A DNA stretch of 64,000 nucleotides, from assembly GCA_012934845.2 (NCBI GenBank), contig WNNJ02003746.1:87537-151536 (forward strand), written 5' to 3'. The translations under genes and the position numbers were made by a program. The notes beneath the pieces were generated by a model that saw only the letters and a list, made by a program, of their open reading frames with translations, searched no databases and had not been told where the DNA came from. Origin of the DNA: Pomphorhynchus laevis (lineage: Eukaryota > Acanthocephala > Palaeacanthocephala > Echinorhynchida > Pomphorhynchidae). Positions 34,071 to 57,189 of this stretch are shown in pieces. Position 1 is the stretch's first letter, and every line of letters starts with the position of its first letter.

Positions 34071-34608
34071 TTCTAATTAGTTCTAATTTTACTAGCGTTT
34101 CTTTATTATCTACTAAAATATAGACGTCCTTATATTAAATTATAATATAATTACTAATAATATAGATGTCCCTATATTAAATTATATTAATAATTTAATA
34201 TTAATAATATTAAATATGTTAGTTATTTGTTAATTATATAGGGACATTAATTATGTCCCTATATTAATAATTAAAAGGGTCACTAGTCTTTGTATGTAAT
34301 TATTAGATAAAAATTCTGAAGAAATTATTTTTATCAATAAAGAATCTTTATTTAATAATTTATTTTCTGATTCATAAGAATATTTTTTAAGCCCATTTGT
34401 ACTAAAATGCATTCTTTACTGCTAAAGAATGCATTTTAATTGATTTGATTTTTAAATTCTCGAAAACACTTATAATAATTATCAAAACTTTTTGGATTTG
34501 GATTATAACAGGTCAGTCAGTTGTAAAAGCTTTGTTAAACCTGTTTTAATTATTTTTAAATAAATGTATTTAATTAAGCTTTCATAAATGTTTATTTAAT
34601 CCGCTATT
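34071..34608. repeat. Short repeats around ATAGGGACAT, otherwise AT-rich
   Basis: TTAGTTCTAATTAGTTCTAA and several forward and reverse copies of ATGTCCCTATATTA (34110-34265) form small palindromes. The rest up to 34608 shows no gene or known element. Confidence 0.4.
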
Positions 34609-34724
34609 TGACAAAATGTTTTGCTCGAGAATTAATATGTGCCATTTGCAAAATAATTTTAGGTGATGGGCATTCAATTTGTATTCGGATAGACGTAAAA
34701 GCGCATTTATGGACAAATTACGTT
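34609..34724 (+). repeat. Direct repeat R5, left copy
   Basis: About 116 bp with ATGTTTTGCTCGAGAATTAA and GGTGATGGGCATT recurs at 35348-35461 at roughly 93% identity, 739 bp away. The pair may bound a small element or be a local duplication. No frame lies between them. Confidence 0.7.
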
Positions 34725-35347
34725 TTACCGACTTCGAGATAACAAACCGAGAAGTATTGAAATGTTACATCAACATTGATATGATGTAGCAACATTGTGA
34801 CGGCCCAAGTATTCGAGTATCATTTTAATTATTAAGGCGATATTAATATTATCCTTTTATTATATTATCCTTTATTATCTTTAATATTATCCTTTAATTT
34901 TTATTTTATCAATGATATGTGATCTATTAAATCTAATTTAATTCAAATCAATTCAAATCAATATAATCATTAGTGATTAAACTCTGCATTGTAATAATTA
35001 AAGATTAAAATTTATTACCAGATATTTTTATCAGCATATTTTTTCTGACTTTTTTCTTTATTAACAATCAGATTTAATTGAATAAAACTTATTATTTTTT
35101 TTAAAAACATGTTATCTTATCTGATCTGTATAATAAAATGTAAACGACCGAATATTTTTTTGTTTAGCTAAGGATATTCTTTTGTGTTCATCAATGCAAA
35201 TGTAAGCGAATTGAGTTATTATTAAAGGTGGCCAGAACGCAGAAACCGAGTTATTGACTTTTTTATGAGTGAGATTACACTGTAATCGAAAATGTAAATA
35301 ATCATTGATTATCGTAAAATGAGAATCTTTGGACTATATTTTAAATA

Positions 35348-35461
35348 TGACAAAATGTTTTGCTCGAGAATTAATGTGCGATTTGCAAAATAATTTTAGG
35401 TGATGGGCATTGAGTTTGTATTCGGATAGACACAAAAGCGCATTTATGGACAAATTACGTT
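35348..35461 (+). repeat. Direct repeat R5, right copy
   Basis: The partner of 34609-34724 in the same orientation. The two share the phrase AAAGCGCATTTATGGACAAA near their right ends. Confidence 0.7.
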
Positions 35462-35689
35462 AAAAGCGCTAATGATCCTATTTGGTGAAGCTGTAGTACT
35501 GATTTAGCACTCTATGATGATGTTACTAGAGATTTTCTAGTACATCATTCACATTATTCATTAACTGATTGCTGTCTGCTAGTCCTCTGCATCCTGTAGT
35601 GGGAAGGAACTGGCACTGATGAGTCATAGTAATGACGAAACGGCATTTGTCATTCTTTCGCGTCGGGCTTATATAAAAGAAAAGGATTT

Positions 35690-38600
35690 ATTTAACGTGG
35701 CAAATGCGTGCCAGCGCACGCTTACATGACCACAACAGAACAAAAATGTAAATCATGTGTCGAGAAGGTGTGAACAGAGGAGGTGTTTGAATGTGATAAA
35801 GGAGGGAGCGCGGCGGACGTCGAGAGGGAGTTGATTCCAGGCGAGTGAGGCGACGAGGAAGGATCGGAGACCATAGTTGTTGGAGTAATTCGGAACGTGG
35901 AGTAAGAGGGTATGACTGGAGCTCAGCGATAGCGAGGTGGGGCGAGTGTCGTCTAAGAAAGGAAGGTTGATGAACGATGGGGAGCCGACAGCGATGAGAC
36001 GAAAAGTTACGAAAGGAAGGCGGAGTTTGATGCGGATGTGAATGGTGGGCCAGGAGAGTTGGGCAAGATATGTGGATATGTGGTCGAAGCGACGGCAACG
36101 AAAGAGCACTCGAACGGCAGAGTTGATTATGCCTTGTAGTGGTAGGATGATGGATTTTGGAGAATTGGCGAAAAGGCTAAGGCAGTAATCGATTATAGGG
36201 AAATGAAGAGACATACAAGAACGGAAGTCGATAAGGGAGCGGATACGGCTGATGTCACGGAGAATAAAGTTAGACGAGCGAACCTTGTCACAGACGAAGG
36301 GTTTAAGGGAAAGGTGATCATCAGAAAGTGATATTGTGGACTATGGGGATGATCGATGAGGCAAAAGATACAGTGGGGGGAGATATGCTTGGTTTATGGG
36401 GGAGGATCCACATTATTTTAGACTTGTCGGGGTTTAGAACGAGATGGAGATTGTAGAGATGTTCGTAGATAGAAGAAAGACAGTTGGAGGCAGAAATGCC
36501 GATATAGTGCATGCGATGTGCGGGTGCATGAGCATAGATTAGAATGTCATCGGCGTATTGCATGACGTTAAAGGAGTAAGGTTTGATAAATGGAGAGAGA
36601 TCGCCAAGCAAAAGAGAGAAAAGCAGGGGACCTAGGACTGAACCTTGTGGGACCCCTCAAAAAATAGTGATGGGAGGGGAGGATGATGAATTAGAACAGA
36701 CACGAAAGGAACGGTCGGATAGATATGAGTCAGACCATGCTACGGAGGAAGAAGAAAAGCCATAATCATAACGAAGGTGATAAGGGAGGACGGAGTGGTC
36801 GACAATGTTGAAGGCGGAGGAGAGGTCGAGGAAGATGAGAACACTATATAGAGCCTTATCTCAAGAAATGAGTAAGTCGTTGTAAACTTTAATGCAGGCG
36901 ATTTCTGTGGAGGGATTAGAGCGGAAACGGATTGGAAAGGAGGGTACAGATTGGATGAGGAGAGATAAGCGTCGATCTGTATTAAGATGAGGCGTTCTAA
37001 GAGCTTAGAAAGAGTAGGGATTAGTGAGATGGGACGATAGTTAAAAGGAAGGGAGAGGTCTAGCGATTGTTTCTTAAGGAGGGGACGAACGATCGCGGAT
37101 TTTCAGTGTGAAGGGAATATACGACTGCGGATGGACGAGTTAAACAAGGTTGTTAGAAAATGGGATATCGATGAGCATATGGATTTAAGTATGTGAGTAG
37201 GCAGGGGATCGGCAGGTGAGGTTTTGTTTGGCAAGGACATGAGGACAGATGATACTTCTGTAGGTGATACTGGGAGAAGATTAAAGAGTTCCGGGAGGAT
37301 GAGATTAGACTGGGCAGAGTTGGATAAGATGGAGACCGGGCTGAGAGAGAGCAACGTGGATACTTTGCTCTGGAGAAATGACGAATAATCATGGGGATTG
37401 ATGTTGCACGGCGGAGAGGAGCGAGTAAGGATTGAGATAAGATTATTCCATTAAGTCTTAGTGTTAAATAAAGTGATGATTTTTTGCTGCTAAAAGGAGT
37501 TGCATTTGGTACGTAGTCAGTGGAGATGAGACCGCTGATGAGCTGATAGGTATCACGGAAAGACGGAGTGATCGGCGGAAATCACGTCTGAGAGAGCGGT
37601 GATATACTCGAAAAGCATGATGGAGTCGACGCTTTGAGAGTAGTCACTGGATGTCAAACCATGGGGCACGCTGCAAGCGACGGTTTGGGTGAGGCTTAAA
37701 GGGCAAGAGAATATCGATAATGGATGTGAGTTCAGCGTCGAAAAGAAAGGCGAGAGCGTGAGGAGAGGAATATGTTATTGTTGGATAGGATAGATACGAT
37801 TTGAGTAAGGCAGAGCGGAGAAGGGAGAGGTCAAGATTTCTCCAAGAGCGACGTAGTATTGTAGGTGTGTGAGGAGGGGTGTGGTTGTGAACGAGATCAA
37901 GGGTAACGAGAAAGTGATCGGACCAGGATCGAAAATTGACAGTGAGGTGTAGGCAGCAAAATGATCGGAGACAGCGATGATGTCGTGTGTCCCACCAAGG
38001 ATATGTGTGGGGGCAGTGGAGATGGGTTTATAGTTATAGTTGGATGGAATGTTGATGAACTGGTTGACTCTGTGGAAGAGGGGCGGTCGAAGCGGATGTT
38101 GAAGTCTATAAGAACGATTGAAGGGATTGAGGACAAAGAACAGTGAGACAGAAATTCAGCGAGTTTGGTAAAAAATAAGGATGTAAGAGCTGATGAACCA
38201 GGACGGTATATAATGGCGAGATCTAGTGTGATCGGGTTAGAAGAACGACAAGTGAGCAGTGCAAAAGAGCAAGGACTGAAAGAGGAAGTGATTTTGCGAG
38301 GAGACGCGGGGTGACGCACGAATGCGACGATGCCGCCATGATTAGAGAATTTAGAAGGGGATTTGCTAAGGGGCGAGCGGATTCGACTAGTGAGCAACCG
38401 GTAGAGACCAAACGGCGGATTGAGAGGTCGTCAGAATCGAAGTTCCAGGATTCGGTGCGGCAGAAGAGATCGATGGATTGCTTAGTGAATAAGTTGAGGA
38501 TGAGATCGGATTTATTGAGAATAGATCTAGTGTTGAGGAGGCCGAGGCGGAAACCGTGTGTAGTGGCGGTAGGGGCTAGTGGAGAAGACAAATATGGGAG

Positions 38601-39600
38601 ATAAAGCGCCATCGAATTTTCGGGCGGGTGCGGACAACTTGAAAATTTCCGTCGATGTTTCGGATGAAGAGAGATGTTTCGCCGTTTTCCTCGCGACGGC
38701 GTTTTTCGATGCGGGCAGATGAGAGTTGAGTGATTTCGGAGGGAGTGCTATCGGGAAAAATGCGAGTGGCTGAAGAGGACATGAGTTTGAATCGTTGGGA
38801 GAGGACAGAAGACCCGTGAGAGCAATGCTCTAAAATAACTTTTAGGAGAGGGGGCTGGGAAGGATTAGATTGAGAAGATTTATTTAGGCGGATGAATGCG
38901 ACAGGAGAGATGTGGTTGAAAAAGGATGGGTTATCCGCAGGAACTAGAGACGAGAGGATGGATCTGAATGTGGAAACATCGTGGTCGAGACGTGCTTGTG
39001 GAGATAAAGAGGTGGAAGGAGTGATATTAGTGACGATGACGCAACGATCGCGAGAAGGAAAGCGTTTCCGTAAAGGAGGACGAGTAACGTGAGTTGGTGA
39101 GATCACGATAGAAGAGCTGGGAGTTGAGGATATTAAGGGAGTAGGTTTGACAGCGGAAGGCAAAGAGGATTTGGATAATAGAGAGGGTTGTGAGCGATGT
39201 GAGGAAAGGTTATGAGTGGAAGGATTGTGGAGGTTGGTGGATGTTATTTTGATTGAGGGATGTAGGTTATTGAGAAACGAGACAGAAGGGAAGATACGGG
39301 GGATGTCGGGAAGTGAAGACATGTGATTAGAAGTGCATGTGATTACAGGATCAGTGAGTTGACAAAGGATATCAGAAACGACTGGTGTGGTTTGAGTCGA
39401 CACGTTGGAGGTTGATATGTTCGTATGGGAGAGGTAGTGTATGAGTTTGTTGGCACAAAATCCGCATATGAAGTCTTCTTTAGACTTACTGCTGTCGCAT
39501 GCGATTGTAGTCCAGACGCTGCAGTCGTGTGTCGAGCATTGTACTTGTAGTTGATCACAGTTGTTGTCGGTCGTAGCTGTCTTCTTACGTCCTCCCATCG
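35690..39600 (-). mobile_element. LINE2 copy c, almost full length (3.9 kb)
   Basis: Read on the minus strand, ORF1 (38576-39598, 340 codons, uninterrupted) starts MGGRKKTATT. It has a PHD-like zinc finger (QCSTHDCSVW...ACDSSK...CGFC), a Ser/Pro-rich middle and the conserved RKRFPSRDRCVIVTN block. ORF2 remnants follow: endonuclease (LLNTRSILNKSD, TESW, HGGIVAF, IVLIDFN where GDFN is expected), then reverse transcriptase pieces (36321-37400, with NVMQYADDILIYAHAP) and the C-terminal region (35753-36214). ORF2 is split into several frames, so the copy is inactive. The block is much richer in GC than the rest of the window. The 3' end near 35690-35740 carries CGCACGCTTACATGACC and CGTGGCAAATGCG. 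It lies just upstream of RUVBL1. Confidence 0.88.
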
Positions 39601-51221
<11,621 letters not shown>

Positions 51222-51544
51222 GATGGAAATACAAGAGTATACAACGACTATGAATGCAAATTGTAAAACTCATAAATAATTGTACGATATTGTTTTTAAA
51301 ACACGAAACAATATTTTTCGTAATTTCAAAGTAATCTTTTTGATTATGCAGTGTTTTACAATTTAGCATTTGTATCAATGAAAGTGTGAACTAGTCTTAA
51401 TGATAAGTCAATATTGACAAATACATAATTGATATTATTATATATTATAATAATTGTAACTGATATATAATAGCAAATAATAACAAATATCATTTGAGAA
51501 ATAATAAATATATAATTGATATTATTATATTATTATATTATAAA

Positions 51545-52690
51545 TTTCTAAATATTCAGCAACTATCAGGTATTGTTGAACGACAACACAAATCACTTTG
51601 ATATTTCGCTAGAAACTACTAGCATTTTCAGAAAATCCATATTAATTTAAATAATGTTAATTATTTAAATGTTAATTTGAATAATATGTGCATTTTTATA
51701 ACAATTCAAAATTTTTAATTTTGATCTGGAAGAAATGTTAACAAATTTTAAAAACATTGTGTTAGAAATATATACATCCTGATCTGTATTTAAATTTTTA
51801 AATTTTCAGGAACTATCAGGTATTGTTGAACGACAACACAAATCATTTTGATATTTCGCTAGTAACTACTTTTATTTTGATCTGGAAGAAACGTTAACAA
51901 ATTTTAAAAACATTTTGTTAGAAATATATCCATCCTGATCTGTATTTAAATTTTTAAATTTCCAGGAACTATCAGGTATTGTTGAACGACAACACAAATC
52001 ATTTTGATAGTTCAGAAAAATATCAAAATAGCGAAATAAGCAAAATATCAAAATAATTTGTGTTGTCGTTTAACTATACCTGATAGTTCCTGGATATTAA
52101 AAAATTTAAAACAGATCAGGATAGATGTATTTCTAATATTATTAATTGATAATATCAATTAATATATTAAATTAATATAATATATATTAATATATATTAT
52201 ATTAATATAATATATATTAATATATTTTATTAATATAATATATATTAATATATAATATATTAATTTTTGTATTTCTTAAGAAGAAAACAACGCTTCGTCT
52301 TAACACACTAATTTCGAATTACCGTTTGACATAGCCTTGTCAAATTTAAAACAAGTATCAAGACTCTTCATTTTCACTGCGGTTCATATTATAAATGATC
52401 AATCCAACAGTATATATAATTAATGATTATTGTTTATGAAAAATTATGGTTTTAATTTTTTAATTGAATTCGATAATTAATTTCAAATCTATTATATGCT
52501 CTAAACGCTGTTGTTATTGATGGTCAATTTGATAGTCAAAATAATCTATAATAATCTCTAAAAAATAGTCTTAATAATCTCTAAACGATTTTTCTGGTCG
52601 TTCAACTATATCTGATAGTTCCTGAATATTTAAAATTATAAATACAGATCAGGATGGATGTATTTCTAATATTATTAATTGATATCATTA
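51545..52690. repeat. Repeat family R4, direct and inverted copies
   Basis: GGAACTATCAGGTATTGTTG followed by AACGACAACACAAATCA occurs at ~51560, 51811 and 51963. The last two are ~155-bp tandem units that also share TTGATCTGGAAGAAA. Inverted copies lie at ~52015-52140 and ~52590-52690 with CTGATAGTTCCTG and CAGATCAGGATGGATGTATT. The family looks like a short foldback or MITE type lying just downstream of RUVBL1. Pure AT runs (52140-52260) separate some copies. Confidence 0.7.
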
Positions 52691-52699
52691 TAATATATA

Positions 52700-54168
52700 A
52701 TATTACTGGCAAACGTTTATACTTTTTTAATCATGAATTCTCACTGCAGTTGTTAATTTAATAAAAGGGAGTACATTTTAACTAACCATCTAGTACAGTT
52801 AGAAATTCTTCAGTTTATGAAACCTTCAATATAATAATATATATAAGGTGTATGGTGTTGCAAATAATGTAGGAATGATATACCATAGCTGGTTTCTACT
52901 GGGAAATTATCTTGTATAAGCAAACAAAATTAACTAAAGAAAGCAAAAGAATTTATAAAAAGAAAGTCACCAGCACTGGGTCAATGATTTTCTGATCGCT
53001 TCAGTGTTTAATTATCATGAATTTCATCAAACCAACTTCCGGGATCCATGAGGATACGTAATATTTTCTTATGATTATTGATTAACCGGAAAATAACAAG
53101 ACAAGGCAGATATATTAATGACGTTTCGACCGTAATCATTTATCAATCAGTTATTGAGTATTCAGAACTTGTAAGCTTAACGCCGAAACATAAAAAACTG
53201 AATTTTTTGTTATTTCGCTGTTAATAAATATAATAATCGGAAAATATATTAAGCGTTTATTTATACACAAATACCAAATAGCTAAGATATTAATTCGAAT
53301 CACCGATACAAACTTTTGTATTTATTTTACTATATTGCATAAAATGTATTATTGAATAAACATATTTATTTTATATATTCACAAATATATCGTGTGTGAG
53401 TTATTTCGAACTAAGAACAATTTTATAAAATTATAAAAATATGTTATATTTTTGGATTATATGAATTTTTGGTGATGTCTATAAACAATCAAGTTAATTA
53501 TTCCAAAATGTTATCTCTTAATATACCAGGATTAATCTTCAAATAGCTTTTCATTGCATATAAAACGTTTTTACATTTTCGTCTATGTTCAAAAATGAAT
53601 TTGTAATTAGAAACTATTTTGATTAAATTTGTTTAACGATAAAGTCTCTAATTCATTGAAATTCTGAAAGCTGCAAACAGATCAATGGATTTTAGGCATA
53701 AAACATCGAAACTCGAAATTATTTAACAGTATTTACATAAGATATTATGTAAGATATTTTACGTAAGATATTATATTATTTTTATATTATTTTTACATAA
53801 GATTATTATTGATTAAACATTTAATTTTTAAATGTTCACAAATATATCGTGTGTGGATATAGCACACGATATTACTTTGCAAAGATATTATTTAAACGTT
53901 TTTTACATTTATTTTTTGGTGTATAAAGTGTTTTTTTCGGGCCAGTGTTTACCTATATGAGCTTTAAGCTCTAATAAGAGAGCACATTAATGCATGCTTT
54001 TAAGTTCATTATTGCTATTATCGTTATTACCACCTACCATTATAACTCAGTGACTTAAATTAATAATGTGATAAATACGAAATTTATATTAAAAGTATAA
54101 AATTTAACGTCTAGATGAATTTCAGTAAATATCCTTACTGATTGAGCACCAATTAATAATTTCAGATA
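52700..54168. other. Intergenic DNA between RUVBL1 and the NUDT9-like gene
   Basis: AT-rich, with a short direct repeat CACAAATATATCGTGTGTG near 53381 and 53840. It contains the 3' flank of the minus-strand NUDT9-like gene. No other gene was recognised. Confidence 0.5.
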
Positions 54169-55980
54169 TTACGTTAATTCTGTCTTATTTGGACGATAAA
54201 CAACTTTATCTGCAATCGCTTGCATTATAATTTGTCTGTCAATTGTACTCAGTGCTAGTGCACAATCAATAATTGGAAAATGAGTGAAAAATGCCTCATC
54301 CCAAATCCCCCCAGTAGGCGTTGGTGACGCTAGAATGTCTTCGAAACCTGTGATGCATCTATAATGAACAATTGCTTCTACCCATGCGTTATCAGTGTTT
54401 AATGGGTGAATAATGTAACCAGCACTAGTATGATTATGATATTTATTAGTTGAATCGAAATTCATTGCCTGTGCTAGTGTGTAACACATCTGCTCATCAC
54501 TAACTGTCATCGAGTCTGAGGATAACCGTGAGCATCTTCTTATATCCTCAATCCAGAGATCTCGCAATTTCGGTGGAATATTGCTATTTTGTGTTACGAT
54601 CTCATCTTCAGTACTTTTAAAGTGTGGAACACCTTTAGGTAGGCTGTATATTCTATCTTCTATATTAGGATCCCTCATTAATATTACTTGGGGTTGATCT
54701 AACTTTATATTCCAATGCCATGCAAATAAGATAAAGATGTAATTAGGTCCCCATAGCGGCAAGTTTCCTCTTCCTCTAATATTAGTTGGACTCTTGTACG
54801 GATTACATGGTACCATTTTATTTTCTAAAACTTCATTACTGTCTTTTCGTTTTATATTAACCAGGCCGTACATTCTAATCTTTTCTCTATTGCCAACATA
54901 ACTTCTTGTATTGTTAGAATACTCTTGATCACCAGTGATTACTCTGTATCTGGCATTCCAATGTAAATCTGAAATTTCCATTCTTACAAGATCCACGAGA
55001 TTAGGATGTGAATAAGGACCGTATAATTCACTAATTTGCCTGTAATCATCGTTGGCCTTGCTACTGCCGTTGTTACCATAATAATAATCATGATCGTTCA
55101 ATCTACACAAGAGGAACTCGCTATCACCAAGCAGAGTCATTGTCGGAAATGCCAATTCATCTGCGTACAGCTTAATCGGACTGATTGGTATATCATCTCT
55201 TGATTCTTTGAGCATCGCCTGACATGCTTTCGACTGTGCTCTTAATTGATCGTTAAGAATGGTTGTTGCCGGAGGCAATGATGTGGGTAATTGTTGTGCC
55301 GTGTTCCTTGATGTGCTGATTACCCCGCTAGCATTAATTGAATTGTTGACAATTAGTGGTGTTCTTACAAGACTTTTAAAATTCGAACAGTTAGCTTTAA
55401 AATCATTTTTGTTCTCAATATTGAGTAAGGTATCTGGAGAGCATGCAATGTCCTCGATTAGCTTTGCGAAAATATTGCTACCGTCAATAACAGATTCACG
55501 ATGTTCACTTTGAACGTACTGAGCACATACTGATTCAAGCATGAATCTACAAATCGCCTGATTAGCTTCTATACTGTCATCTGCATTTTGTAGATCTTCA
55601 CAGGGCACTCCTGTGGATAATATACTAGTTGAGTTTTTTAGATTTAGGGTCTTCATACTTGATAAGTAGTGATTTACACTTTTGTAAAATTTGTTCAGTT
55701 CAACCAGTCGTCGTTTATGTGCTTCCAATTGCTCTATGAATAGAAAAGTGAGATCAAGTAGTCGCGTTGTGTCTATAAATCCAGCTTGATCGTTACCTGT
55801 TACTCTAAACGATTGCATTTGAACAGCGGGTTGCTCTTTGAATGCCATTTGGTAATCATTCGAATGTTGAAATTTTATATTTGTAGTGACATTAATTGTT
55901 TTCGGCTGACTTATTTCCTCATCTTTTACTGTAAAGTTGAATTCTTCGGTAAATGCAGAATCATCATCGTTCGAACTCAT
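54169..55980 (-). CDS. NUDT9/TRPM2-NUDT9H-like protein with degenerate Nudix box
   Basis: One intronless frame of 603 residues starts with MSSNDDDSAF at 55978-55980. Residues ~70-180 are helical and unrecognised, and ~200-260 are low-complexity. From ~355 the protein follows the NUDT9 fold: SYVGNREKIRMYGLV, then CNPYKSPTNIRGRGNLPLWGPN (392-413), which parallels NUDT9's NPxGRTGxxGRGxLGRWGPN, and GYIIHPLNTDNAWVEAIVHY (521-540), which parallels [21 protein letters not shown]. The Nudix box between them should read GX5EX7REUXEEXGU but is KGVPHFKSTEDEIV...WIEDIRRC, lacking the REUXEE metal-binding core. Catalysis is therefore unlikely. In TRPM2 a comparable inactive domain senses ADP-ribose, but here no transmembrane segment is present, so a soluble ADP-ribose-binding or scaffold role is inferred. 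The homology assignment rests on motif order. No break was seen. Confidence 0.75.
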   Translation of the reverse strand: MSSNDDDSAFTEEFNFTVKDEEISQPKTINVTTNIKFQHSNDYQMAFKEQPAVQMQSFRVTGNDQAGFIDTTRLLDLTFLFIEQLEAHKRRLVELNKFYKSVNHYLSSMKTLNLKNSTSILSTGVPCEDLQNADDSIEANQAICRFMLESVCAQYVQSEHRESVIDGSNIFAKLIEDIACSPDTLLNIENKNDFKANCSNFKSLVRTPLIVNNSINASGVISTSRNTAQQLPTSLPPATTILNDQLRAQSKACQAMLKESRDDIPISPIKLYADELAFPTMTLLGDSEFLLCRLNDHDYYYGNNGSSKANDDYRQISELYGPYSHPNLVDLVRMEISDLHWNARYRVITGDQEYSNNTRSYVGNREKIRMYGLVNIKRKDSNEVLENKMVPCNPYKSPTNIRGRGNLPLWGPNYIFILFAWHWNIKLDQPQVILMRDPNIEDRIYSLPKGVPHFKSTEDEIVTQNSNIPPKLRDLWIEDIRRCSRLSSDSMTVSDEQMCYTLAQAMNFDSTNKYHNHTSAGYIIHPLNTDNAWVEAIVHYRCITGFEDILASPTPTGGIWDEAFFTHFPIIDCALALSTIDRQIIMQAIADKVVYRPNKTELT

Positions 55981-56167
55981 TTTTTAAAAAGCACACGTTT
56001 ATAAAATTTACCTGTTTTAACTCGTTTCTTTAACCATGTAATATTTACGAACAACGGGTAAAATATAATATGAATGGCGCCAAATACTAACGCGCAGGAT
56101 TATCGGTGTTATATTCAACCATTTTGAAATAGAAAATTAAAAAATAAAATTTCTAACATAATTTTTT

Positions 56168-56367
56168 ATTCTTCACTGGTCGGTTTAATATTATCCTCGT
56201 GTGGTTCTTTTTTAATCCTATCAGCATCACTGTAAACTACAATCAGCGTGGATGGACCTCATCAACAGTGAGCCCACACCTACATTCCGTGTTTCGGTCC
56301 TTTTACTGTTTCTGCTGATTCCTTGTCGCCGAAATGCTGGTTTATATTTGGCTGATATACCGAATTA
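56168..56367. repeat. Repeat R6, copy 1
   Basis: About 200 bp is shared at ~94% identity with 56531-56730 in the same orientation, starting ATTCTTCACTGGTCGGTTT and ending TTTATATTTGGCTGATATAC. It lies immediately upstream of the NUDT9-like gene. A hammerhead-like core is conserved in both copies on the minus strand (56254-56300 here). Confidence 0.8.
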
Positions 56368-56501
56368 CACAATTAATGTGTTCTATATTTAATGTGGGCG
56401 GTAACTAATATTCGCAATTCGAATCCACCACACACCAATTTTTTTATTCCGTTCTCATACGAAATGTTCACTGGACAGTAAACCGTAAGCTGTCTTTATA
56501 C

Positions 56502-56809
56502 TATTGTGAATATTGCATACACGAGCCGTTATTCTTAACTGGTCGGTTTGATATTATCCTCGTGTGGTTCTTTTTTAATCCTATCACCATCACTGTACAC
56601 TACAATCAGCGTGGGTGGACCTCATCAACAGTAAGCTCACACCTACATTTCGTGTTTCGGTCCTTTAACTGCTTCTGCTGATTCCTTGTCGCCGAAATGC
56701 TGGTTTATATTTGGCTTATATACCAAATTGTGGATTTAAACAACCACACGAGGATAATATCAAACCGACCAGTGAAGAATAGCGGCTAGTGTATGCAATA
56801 TTCACAATA
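56502..56809. mobile_element. R6 element with 68-bp terminal inverted repeats
   Basis: TATTGTGAATATTGCATAC... at 56502-56569 is inverted as ...GTATGCAATATTCACAATA at 56742-56809, with very few mismatches. The 308-bp unit contains the second R6 copy (56531-56730). No frame is present, so a non-autonomous foldback element or a retroelement end is likely. Confidence 0.75.
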
Positions 56810-56917
56810 ATTTTTTATATTATATAAATACGTAAATTAATTTTTATATTTTGTATCTGCTATTAGTGAAATATAATAATAAATTGGTAAATTATAATAA
56901 ATGTTTATATTTTGTTT

Positions 56918-57141
56918 AAATTATTTTACATATAACAATTGTTTTTATAATGTGTTTGTGTAAAGCACTAATCAAATCAAATAAAACACTAATTTATTAG
57001 TGATGATGCAATTATGTATTTTACAATTATGTATTTTTCTGCTAGCATCATCACTAATTAATCAGTGTTTTATTTGATTTGATTAGTGCTTTACACAAAC
57101 ACACTATAAAAACAATTGTTATATGTAAAATAATTTAAACG
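56918..57141. repeat. Palindromic MITE, ~100-bp arms
   Basis: The stretch with AATTGTTTTTATAATGTGTT and GTAAAGCACTAATCAAATC (56918-57015) returns inverted at 57047-57141 with one or two changes. The arms enclose ~30 bp. Related text (GTGTTTTACACAAACACAC) occurs near 60955-60980, so this is a family. Confidence 0.75.
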
Positions 57142-57189
57142 AAATTGTAATGAACCAAACTAGGCTTTATTCAATATCTAGAAATATGT

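Noticed and set aside
38311-38604. Charged plus-strand frames over 38-39 kb
   Set aside because: Antisense shadows of the LINE2 copy on the minus strand.
55259-55513. 84-codon plus-strand frame
   Set aside because: Shadow of the NUDT9-like gene on the opposite strand.
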